Part shown: positions 12,928 to 19,659 of the stretch, piece after piece
Layout of the letters: the number at the start of each line of letters is the position of its first letter
How positions within the stretch are numbered: position 1 is the stretch's first letter
DNA from: an uncultured Bacilli bacterium
GTDB lineage: Bacteria > Bacillota_I > Bacilli_A > RF39 > UBA660
Direction of reading: 5' to 3'
Assembly (NCBI GenBank): GCA_944332645.1
Contig: CALVKK010000004.1
Location: forward strand, 1-22,947
DNA: 22,947 bases
Position numbers and translations under genes: made by a program
The notes under the pieces: generated by a model
Told to the model about the DNA's origin: nothing
Database searches by the model: none
Seen by the model: only the letters and a program-made list of their open reading frames with translations

Positions 12928-14196
12928 ATGTTTATTGATGAAGTAAAAATTGAATTAATAGCTGGCTCTGGTGGCGATGGTTGTATGGCTTTTAGGAGAG
13001 AAAAGTTTGTTGAGATGGGTGGACCTTATGGTGGTAATGGTGGTAAAGGTTCAGATATAATTTTTAAGGTTGATGAGGGTCTTAATACTTTAATTGATTT
13101 AAGATATCAAAAACAAATTAAAGGAAAAAAAGGAGAAAACGGACAAGGTAAGGGTATGCATGGTGCTAAAGCTGATGACATTATCGTAAAAGTCCCATTG
13201 GGGACCATAATTACTGATTTAGATACTGGCTTGATTATAGCTGATTTAACCAAAAATGGTGATGAAGTTGTCGTTGCTAGTGGAGGACGTGGTGGTCGTG
13301 GCAACATGGCTTTCGCTACTAAATCAAATCCAGCTCCACATTTTGCTGAAAACGGCGAACCTGGAGAAATTAGAAAAGTTAAAGTTGAATTAAAACTTTT
13401 GGCTGATGTTGGTTTAGTCGGTATGCCAAGTGTTGGCAAATCCACCATTATTTCACAAATATCGTCTGCTAAACCTAAAATAGCTGCTTATCATTTTACT
13501 ACTCTGAAGCCTAATTTGGGTGTTGTTAAGGTTAATAATACTTCTTTTGTTGTTGCTGATTTACCTGGTTTAATTGAAGGTGCTTCACGTGGTGATGGTT
13601 TGGGTGATCAATTTTTAAAACACATTGAAAGAACAAGAATTATTGCACATGTTATCGATATGGGTGGTACCGAAGGAAGAGATCCGTATGAAGATTATTT
13701 AATTATTAATAATGAATTAAAACAATTTAATCCTAAAATGTTAGAAAAGCCACAGATTATTATTGCTAATAAAATGGATATGCCATCATCATTATCAAAT
13801 TTGCAAAAATTTAAAAATAAAGTTAATTTAGATATTTATCAAGTAGAAGCAATTAATGGTATTGGATTAATGGAAGTCATCTTAGCTTTAGCAAAAATGC
13901 TCGAAAAAACAAAAAAGCAGCCTTTATATGAAAAGGAAAAATTTGAGAGTCATGTGTTATATAAGTTTAAAGAAGAACAACCTTTTACTATAATTAAACA
14001 GGATAATGTATGGATTGTTAAAGGCGATAAGATTGAAAAACTATTAAAGATGACTAAGTTTAATACTGATGAAGCTGCTAATAGATTTGCTAATAAGTTA
14101 AGAAAATATGGTGTTGATGATAAATTAAGACAACTAGGGGCAAAAGATGGTGACATAGTTAGAATTTTAGATTTTGAATTTGAATACAAAGAGTAA
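12928..14196 (+). CDS. obgE: GTPase Obg/CgtA
   Basis: This 422-residue three-domain Obg protein acts in 50S assembly and stress control (in Bacillus also needed for Spo0A activation). The N-terminal glycine-rich Obg fold (1-158) has the repeated G-G-x-G-G-x-G stretches. The G domain has G-M-P-S-V-G-K-S at 165-172, D-L-P-G, and N-K-M-D at 281-284. The C-terminal OCT domain (~345-422) ends near D-I-V-R-I-L-D-F-E-F. ATG 12928 is chosen for its AGGTGAT Shine-Dalgarno sequence; the upstream GTG lies inside that sequence. The gene has its own promoter and lies at the end of the conserved spoIVF-obg block. Confidence 0.98.
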   Translation: MFIDEVKIELIAGSGGDGCMAFRREKFVEMGGPYGGNGGKGSDIIFKVDEGLNTLIDLRYQKQIKGKKGENGQGKGMHGAKADDIIVKVPLGTIITDLDTGLIIADLTKNGDEVVVASGGRGGRGNMAFATKSNPAPHFAENGEPGEIRKVKVELKLLADVGLVGMPSVGKSTIISQISSAKPKIAAYHFTTLKPNLGVVKVNNTSFVVADLPGLIEGASRGDGLGDQFLKHIERTRIIAHVIDMGGTEGRDPYEDYLIINNELKQFNPKMLEKPQIIIANKMDMPSSLSNLQKFKNKVNLDIYQVEAINGIGLMEVILALAKMLEKTKKQPLYEKEKFESHVLYKFKEEQPFTIIKQDNVWIVKGDKIEKLLKMTKFNTDEAANRFANKLRKYGVDDKLRQLGAKDGDIVRILDFEFEYKE

Positions 14197-14224
14197 TATT
14201 ATTTTAATAATTTAAATAAAAATA

Positions 14225-14254
14225 TGGACTTTTTATGTTGTAGTGGTGTAAAAT
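14225..14254 (+). promoter_or_regulatory. Weak candidate promoter of murC
   Basis: TGGACT (14225-14230) and TAAAAT (14249-14254) are 18 bases apart, just before the murC Shine-Dalgarno sequence. No terminator is seen after obgE, so read-through is also possible. Confidence 0.35.
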
Positions 14255-14271
14255 AATAATAGGTGATAGTA

Positions 14272-15582
14272 ATGAAGTACTTTCTTGTAGGAATAAAAGG
14301 AACGGGAATGAGTGCCTTGGCACAAATACTTAATGATTTAGGTTATGAAGTAGAAGGTAGTGATAAACCAGATCATTTTTTTACAGAGCAAGCATTATTA
14401 GACAAAAATATTAAAATATATAATTTTAATAGAGATAATATTAAAGAAGATATGATCATAGTACAAGGTAATGCTTTTAAAGACACTCATGAAGAGATAG
14501 TACGAGCTAAAGAATTAGGATTAAAAATATATTCATATCAAGATATGGTTGGCAAGCTTACTAAAATGTTTAAGACAATTACGATAGCTGGTTGTCATGG
14601 TAAAACTACAACATCAGCAATGTTAAGTCATGTCTTGAAAAATATTATTGGATGCAATTATCTAATTGGTGATGGCACTGGTGATGCTAGTAAAGAAAAT
14701 GAATACTTTGTTTTAGAGGCTTGTGAATATAAAAGACATTTTTTAGCGTATACTCCATATTATGCTATTATTACTAATATTGAATTAGATCATATTGATT
14801 ACTACAAAGATATTGATGACATTATATCTGCTTATCAAGAATATGCTAAACTAGCGGAAAAAATGGTCATTGCTTGTGGCGATGATCCATATACTCATAC
14901 GTTAGAAACTAATGTTCCTATCTTTTTCTATGGTTTAAATGATGATAATGATATTATTGCTAAAGATGTTGAGTATTCAAACGAGGGAACTAATTTTGAT
15001 GTATTTATTGAGGATAACTATTATGGTCACTTTGATTTGCCGTTATATGGTAAACATATGCTACTTAATGCATTAGCAGTTATTGGAGTCTGTTATTACG
15101 AAAGATTAGAAGCCAAAGATGTTGCTAAATATTTAAAGACTTTTCAAGGAGCGAAAAGAAGATTTAAAGAAAAAGTGATTGGTGATATTGTAACGATCGA
15201 TGATTATGCCCATCATCCCACTGAAGTAAAAGTAACAATAAAAGGTGCTAGACAAAAATATCCTGACAAAGAAATTGTCGCCATTTTAAAAACTCATACT
15301 CTATCTAGGACTAAAGAAATGGCCCAAGAATTTGCTGATGCTTTAAACTTAGCTGATAAAGCATATGTCATGGACGTTGGTGTTGATCGGGAAGAAGTCG
15401 GCTATGACGATGTAACATGTCAAGTAATAATCGATAAATTAAACAATGGTGAGTATATTAATTTAGATATGGTTGATAAGTTATTGAAACATAAAAATGC
15501 CGTAATGATATTTATGAGCAGTAAAGATATTTATATTTTACAAAACAAATATGAAGAATTGTTAGAAAAAAAGGTAAGTTAA
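14272..15582 (+). CDS. murC: UDP-N-acetylmuramate--L-alanine ligase MurC
   Basis: This 436-residue Mur ligase adds L-alanine to UDP-MurNAc, the first amino acid of the peptidoglycan stem. The N-terminal Rossmann domain starts G-I-K-G-T-G-M-S-A-L-A (7-17). The ATP loop G-C-H-G-K-T-T-T is at 107-114, E-A-C-E-Y and N-I-E-L-D-H-I-D-Y-Y follow in the central domain, and D-D-Y-A-H-H-P-T-E marks the C-terminal domain. It was separated from Mpl and MurT-like proteins by the MurC-type G-K-T-T-T context and full length. ATG 14272 follows AGGTGAT. The stop overlaps that of the convergent unknown gene by 4 bases. Confidence 0.95.
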   Translation: MKYFLVGIKGTGMSALAQILNDLGYEVEGSDKPDHFFTEQALLDKNIKIYNFNRDNIKEDMIIVQGNAFKDTHEEIVRAKELGLKIYSYQDMVGKLTKMFKTITIAGCHGKTTTSAMLSHVLKNIIGCNYLIGDGTGDASKENEYFVLEACEYKRHFLAYTPYYAIITNIELDHIDYYKDIDDIISAYQEYAKLAEKMVIACGDDPYTHTLETNVPIFFYGLNDDNDIIAKDVEYSNEGTNFDVFIEDNYYGHFDLPLYGKHMLLNALAVIGVCYYERLEAKDVAKYLKTFQGAKRRFKEKVIGDIVTIDDYAHHPTEVKVTIKGARQKYPDKEIVAILKTHTLSRTKEMAQEFADALNLADKAYVMDVGVDREEVGYDDVTCQVIIDKLNNGEYINLDMVDKLLKHKNAVMIFMSSKDIYILQNKYEELLEKKVS

Positions 15583-15592
15583 TTACCTTTTT
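15568..15592. terminator. Shared bidirectional terminator of murC and the rnhC operon
   Basis: A perfect 10-bp stem (AAAAAGGTAA / TTACCTTTTT) with a GTTAA loop has T runs at both ends. It contains both stop codons, so each transcript terminates inside the other gene's last codons. Confidence 0.88.
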
Positions 15593-16133
15593 GTGCGTTA
15601 ATGACACTATTTTGTTGAACTGTCGATCTATAAAACTGATCAATTTTATTTAACAATTCTATTGAATGTGGGTCATTTTTATAGTCACTATCAATATCAT
15701 TTTTAGTATATCTTTGCTGAGTATAACGTGAATTGACAAATGAAATAGCTAATGAATTAAAAAGATGTGGATACTTGTTCAATATATATTTTATCGATTC
15801 TAAATCATAATTACTCAACAATGAGTACATTAAGTATTCAAATTCCTCAGGTGTTAGATCAGGTCTATCTATACTTTTGTTAGAAGAAAGAATCGGTCTA
15901 ATTCCATTCATAGTTTTAGTCGCTTTAAGCTTTATAATGTTTTTTAACAATTCAGCCTCAGTCATTTCTTGACCTACGTTAGAAATTGTGGCACGACCAT
16001 TATTATCTTTCGTAAAATAGTTAGGTTGACCAGTTCTAGTAAAAATAGCTAAGGCAGCTTTAGTTTGTTCTAAACCATATTTGGTTGTTGTACATTGGCA
16101 TGCATAGTCAATAGCACTTAAATTATTGTTCAT
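15579..16133 (-). CDS. Unknown protein encoded downstream of RNase HIII
   Basis: This 184-residue, mostly helical, probably cytosolic protein has no membrane segment. It contains a helical central region (E-E-F-E-Y-L-M-Y-S-L-L-S-N-Y) and a C-terminal S-I-E-L-L-N-K-I-D-Q-F-Y. A cluster of Cys near the N-terminus (A-C-Q-C-T-T-T) is noticeable but has no matching second pair. The family is not recognised. The start overlaps the rnhC stop (ATGA), with AGGAG upstream inside rnhC, so the two are coupled and co-transcribed. Composition is similar to the unknown genes at 1424-3188, rather than to the core genes. Confidence 0.72.
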   Translation of the reverse strand: MNNNLSAIDYACQCTTTKYGLEQTKAALAIFTRTGQPNYFTKDNNGRATISNVGQEMTEAELLKNIIKLKATKTMNGIRPILSSNKSIDRPDLTPEEFEYLMYSLLSNYDLESIKYILNKYPHLFNSLAISFVNSRYTQQRYTKNDIDSDYKNDPHSIELLNKIDQFYRSTVQQNSVINAQKGN

Positions 16134-17086
16134 AGATTATCATCTCCTATTTGTAATTTTTCTTTAATTTTTAATGTGTTTTTAAAATTTAATTTAGATA
16201 TTTCTTTTAACTTGTCAAAACCGTATTTATCGACAATTTTGCATCCTAATTCATCGACCTTATCACCAGACCCTTTAATTAAAAATACTCCTAATTTTTC
16301 ACCTAATTTATCGAATTCTTTTAAAAATACAAAGCGACTAATCAACGACGCACAAGCCACAGACAAACATTTATCCTCAGCTTTAGTAACAAAAGTAATG
16401 TTTTTAACATAATTGGTTTCTTTTAGATAACTATAATAAATGTATGGTTTGGCAAATTGATCGACAACTATATAATCAGCTTGGTATTTATTCGATATCT
16501 TACCTAGCACTTTATTGTGTAAGATAGCTTTCACCTTATTCATGTTCATATCGGCACTGTAATTTTCGTTGTAATCTTTATTATTTAAAATAATACACTC
16601 ATATGGTATTTTTGCAATTATTTTAGGAACTATTTCCAAAATTTTATCGTCGGTTAATTTTTTTGAATCTTTAACGCCTAATTCTTCTAAAAAAGGAATA
16701 TTGTCTTTAGCTACATAAGTAGCAGTGACGACAATGGGACCAAAATAATCACCTGTTCCTACTTCGTCAGAACCAATAGTATTGGCATAATAAATCCTCG
16801 GATCGATTTTATCGATTGTTTTTTCTTTTTTTTTATCATTGCTGTTGGTCATTTCAATCTTTTTATTAGGATTTAAATGTTTTTCCATTTCTTTCCACAT
16901 GTTAGCATCGATATCAGCACTGACACCTTGAAAGACAACTTTTCCTGAATTATATAATGTAACGACAGTATCTGCTTCATCGGCTTGGAATACAGCATAA
17001 TCAGGCGTCTTTGGCCTTTTTTTGTCTTCGAAATATTCAATCATTTTTTCTTTTGTGTTTTCGCTAACTTTTAAAGTAATAGTCAT
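16130..17086 (-). CDS. rnhC: Ribonuclease HIII
   Basis: This 318-residue enzyme cuts RNA in RNA-DNA hybrids. An N-terminal TBP-like substrate-binding domain (residues 1-~72) distinguishes RNase HIII from RNase HII. After a Lys-rich linker, the catalytic domain begins with G-S-D-E-V-G-T-G-D-Y-F-G-P (D107, E108). D209 (V-V-D-Q-F-A) and D238 (A-E-D-K) are the likely remaining metal ligands. D-S-K-K-L-T is also typical. AGGTGAT precedes ATG at 17086. It is the first gene of a two-gene minus-strand operon. Confidence 0.95.
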   Translation of the reverse strand: MTITLKVSENTKEKMIEYFEDKKRPKTPDYAVFQADEADTVVTLYNSGKVVFQGVSADIDANMWKEMEKHLNPNKKIEMTNSNDKKKEKTIDKIDPRIYYANTIGSDEVGTGDYFGPIVVTATYVAKDNIPFLEELGVKDSKKLTDDKILEIVPKIIAKIPYECIILNNKDYNENYSADMNMNKVKAILHNKVLGKISNKYQADYIVVDQFAKPYIYYSYLKETNYVKNITFVTKAEDKCLSVACASLISRFVFLKEFDKLGEKLGVFLIKGSGDKVDELGCKIVDKYGFDKLKEISKLNFKNTLKIKEKLQIGDDNL

Positions 17087-17104
17087 GGAATCACCTATTA
17101 ATAT

Positions 17105-17134
17105 TTTAACACATTTAATTATAATTTGTAAACA
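17105..17134 (-). promoter_or_regulatory. Promoter of the rnhC operon
   Basis: On the minus strand, TTTACA and TAAAAT are 18 bases apart, and the -10 is extended by TGT directly before it. The site lies about 20 bases before the rnhC start, back to back with the parE promoter. Confidence 0.6.
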
Positions 17135-17166
17135 AGTATTTAGTGTTAAATCTTATTAAGTAAGCG

Positions 17167-17197
17167 ACTTGAAAAATCAAGTTTTTTAAGATATAAT
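17167..17197 (+). promoter_or_regulatory. Promoter and possible operator of the parE operon
   Basis: TTGAAA (17169-17174) and a consensus TATAAT (17192-17197) are 17 bases apart. A perfect inverted repeat, ACTTGA-AAAA-TCAAGT (17167-17182), overlaps the -35 box and is followed by a T run. The repeat may be a repressor site or supercoiling-sensitive element. As RNA it also resembles a terminator for any transcript arriving from upstream. Confidence 0.7.
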
Positions 17198-17212
17198 GAT
17201 AATGGTGATATT

Positions 17213-19114
17213 ATGGCATACAATGAGAGTTCAATCAAGATATTAGAGGGACTAGAAGCAGTAAGAAAACGTCCTGGTATGTATATTGGCTCAACTGATA
17301 AAAGAGGGTTACATCACTTAATATGGGAAATTGTCGATAACAGTATCGACGAAGTATTAAATGGTTTTGGAAAAAAGATTAAAATTATTCTTCATGAAGA
17401 TCATTCTGTTAGTGTGGAAGATGAAGGTAGGGGTGTTCCCGTTGGAATTCATGCATCAGGCATGAGTACTCCAGAAGTAATTTATACCGTTTTACACGCA
17501 GGTGGAAAGTTTGAAAATTCTGGTTATAAAGTATCCGGTGGACTACATGGTGTAGGTGCCTCAGTTGTTAATGCTTTAAGTAAATGGATGGAAGTTACAA
17601 TTAAAAGAGATGGCTATGTAAATTATATTAGGTTTGAAGATGGTGGAAAAGTAAAGATACCATTAAAAAAAATTGAAAAGACTAATCGCACTGGTACTAA
17701 AGTAAGGTTTATGCCTGATCCACAAATATTTAATTCACTTAATTTTTCTTTTACAACAGTCTGCGAAAGAATGCAAGAATCCGCTTTTTTATTAAAAGGT
17801 TTAACTGTTGAAGTGATCGATGAAGAAGATAATAAACAAGAGGTATTCTGCTATGAAAATGGACTAAAATCTTTTGTCGAATATTTAAATGATGGAAAAA
17901 GCGAGCTTCATAAAGTTGTTCAATTTCAAGGAACTAAAGAGGGAATTAATATTGAAGTAGCATTTCAATACACAGATACTTATTCTGAAAACATTATTAG
18001 TTTTGCTAATAATGTTAAAACTACTGATGGTGGAACCCATGAAGTTGGTTTTAAAACAGCTTTAACAAGAGTGTTTAACGATTATGCTAAGAATAATGGA
18101 TATTTAAAAAATAAAGATAAAAATTTGGAAGGATCAGATACTCGTGAAGGATTGACAGCAATAATCAGTGTTCAAATACCAGAATCATTATTGCAGTTTG
18201 AGGGCCAAACTAAATCTAAGTTAGGAACACCGGTAGCAAGAACTGCTGTTGAAGCAGTTATTAGTGAAAAGCTACAATTTTTCTTAGAAGAAAATAAAGA
18301 AATTGCTACTAATATTTTAAACAAAATGATTAAAAGCAAAATGGTTAGGGAAGCGGCTCGTAAAGCTCGTGATGAAGCTAGAAATGGTAAAGGAAAGAAT
18401 AAAAAAGAACAAGCATTATCAGGAAAATTAACACCTGCTCAAGTTAAAAATCCTAATAAAAATGAACTGTTTTTAGTTGAAGGAGAATCAGCTGGTGGTT
18501 CAGCTAAACAAGGAAGAGATCGAAAATTTCAGGCTATTTTACCACTAAGAGGTAAGGTATTAAATTGCGAAAAAACCAAATTAGAAGAGATTTTTAAGAA
18601 TGAGGAAATAAATACGATTATTCATACCGTTGGAGCAGGAGTAGGTAGTGATTTTGAAATTAAGGATTGTAATTATGATAAAGTCATTATTATGACGGAT
18701 GCTGATGATGATGGCGCACATATTCAAGTTTTATTATTAACATTTTTTTATCGTTATATGAAACCTTTAATTGAAAATGGTAAATTATATATTGCAATGC
18801 CACCTTTATATAAGTTGTTTAATGGCAAAACAACCTATTATGCTTGGACCGATGAACAACGAAAAGAAATATTAGAAAAAAGTAAAATAAAGTTAGAAAC
18901 TCAACGTTATAAAGGATTAGGAGAAATGAACGCTGAACAGCTTTGGATAACGACGATGAATCCAGAAACTAGGAGTTTAGTTAAAGTTAATATAACAGAT
19001 GTGGCCTTGGCTGAAAAAAGAGTAAATATATTAATGGGCGACAAAGTAGAGCCTCGCAAAGAGTGGATTGAAGAAAACGTCGATTTTACTTTACAGGATG
19101 ATTATCGAAAATGA
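17213..19114 (+). CDS. parE: DNA topoisomerase IV subunit B (ParE)
   Basis: This 633-residue ATPase subunit of Topo IV has the standard order. The GHKL ATP site includes E-I-V-D-N-S-I-D-E, D-E-G-R-G-V-P-V-G and G-G-L-H-G-V-G-A-S. A transducer domain follows, then the TOPRIM domain with E423 (L-V-E-G-E-S-A-G-G) and D496-A-D498-D-D500, then R-Y-K-G-L-G-E-M-N. It lacks the insertion of proteobacterial GyrB. ParE rather than GyrB is chosen because the A-subunit gene two places on is ParC-like. ATG 17213 follows GGTGAT. The last codon and stop overlap the transferase start by 4 bases. Confidence 0.93.
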   Translation: MAYNESSIKILEGLEAVRKRPGMYIGSTDKRGLHHLIWEIVDNSIDEVLNGFGKKIKIILHEDHSVSVEDEGRGVPVGIHASGMSTPEVIYTVLHAGGKFENSGYKVSGGLHGVGASVVNALSKWMEVTIKRDGYVNYIRFEDGGKVKIPLKKIEKTNRTGTKVRFMPDPQIFNSLNFSFTTVCERMQESAFLLKGLTVEVIDEEDNKQEVFCYENGLKSFVEYLNDGKSELHKVVQFQGTKEGINIEVAFQYTDTYSENIISFANNVKTTDGGTHEVGFKTALTRVFNDYAKNNGYLKNKDKNLEGSDTREGLTAIISVQIPESLLQFEGQTKSKLGTPVARTAVEAVISEKLQFFLEENKEIATNILNKMIKSKMVREAARKARDEARNGKGKNKKEQALSGKLTPAQVKNPNKNELFLVEGESAGGSAKQGRDRKFQAILPLRGKVLNCEKTKLEEIFKNEEINTIIHTVGAGVGSDFEIKDCNYDKVIIMTDADDDGAHIQVLLLTFFYRYMKPLIENGKLYIAMPPLYKLFNGKTTYYAWTDEQRKEILEKSKIKLETQRYKGLGEMNAEQLWITTMNPETRSLVKVNITDVALAEKRVNILMGDKVEPRKEWIEENVDFTLQDDYRK

Positions 19115-19656
19115 AATATTTAATTTTAAAACGAATATTAGATATATTTTTATCGCTAATATTCATCATTTTAACTTTGCCATTAATGCTAATTATTTTA
19201 CTCATAACTTTATTTAATTTGGGGTTGCCTTTAATTGATATTAGAGTAAAAAAAAAAAAAAAAAATAAACAACCATTTTATATGTACAAGATAAGAACTA
19301 GAATATATGATGTTGATGGTAATAGTCACTACAATAAATTGAGTAAATTTATTGATAATACTGGGTTAAATGAATTACCGCAACTTTTCAATGTTTTAAA
19401 AGGGGACATGTCTTTAATCGGGCCACGTGCTTTTATTTGTGGTGAGAAATTGCCAGAAGGAGAAATAAGCCCCAAACGATATATGGTAAAGCCAGGAATT
19501 ATTAGTTTGTCGCAAGTTTACGATGGCAGAAAACTAAGTTATAAAGCGACATTAAAATGCGATGTTGAATATTATGACAATTTAAGTTTATCATTTGATA
19601 TTCAAATATTTTTAAAGTCGTTAAAGACAATTTTTAAACGGATATTAGGTAGGTGA
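19111..19656 (+). CDS. Bacterial sugar transferase (monotopic phosphoglycosyl transferase family), possibly inactive
   Basis: This family moves a sugar-1-phosphate onto undecaprenyl phosphate to begin surface glycan synthesis. The 181-residue protein has the expected N-terminal membrane segment (~9-38) preceded by K-R-I-L-D, then P-F-Y-M-Y-K-I-R-T, and L-N-E-L-P-Q-L-F-N-V-L-K-G-D-M-S-L-I-G-P-R. The family's catalytic Asp-Glu dyad is replaced by N87-E88, so normal chemistry is doubtful. Codons 46-52 (V-K-K-K-K-K-N) are encoded by 18 consecutive A (19248-19265), where most relatives have R-V-G-x-N-G. The start overlaps parE (ATGA) and parC begins 3 bases after its stop. It is thus embedded in the Topo IV operon, with no glycan genes nearby. 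Confidence 0.85.
   Translation: MKYLILKRILDIFLSLIFIILTLPLMLIILLITLFNLGLPLIDIRVKKKKKNKQPFYMYKIRTRIYDVDGNSHYNKLSKFIDNTGLNELPQLFNVLKGDMSLIGPRAFICGEKLPEGEISPKRYMVKPGIISLSQVYDGRKLSYKATLKCDVEYYDNLSLSFDIQIFLKSLKTIFKRILGR
19248..19265 (+). repeat. A18 homopolymer inside the sugar transferase gene
   Basis: Eighteen consecutive A residues encode the end of a Val codon, five Lys and the start of an Asn codon. As read, the gene is in frame. A change of one base would stop or alter translation, and RNA polymerase can slip on such tracts. Confidence 0.95.
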
Positions 19657-19659
19657 ATT

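Noticed and set aside
13107..13448. Long minus-strand frames inside obgE, parC and rnfC
   Set aside because: They lie opposite well-conserved genes, lack ribosome-binding sites, and their composition is the mirror of the sense codons.
14272..15582. Mpl (murein peptide ligase) or MurT instead of MurC
   Set aside because: Motifs and length fit MurC best. An alternative would need a separate murC in the genome.
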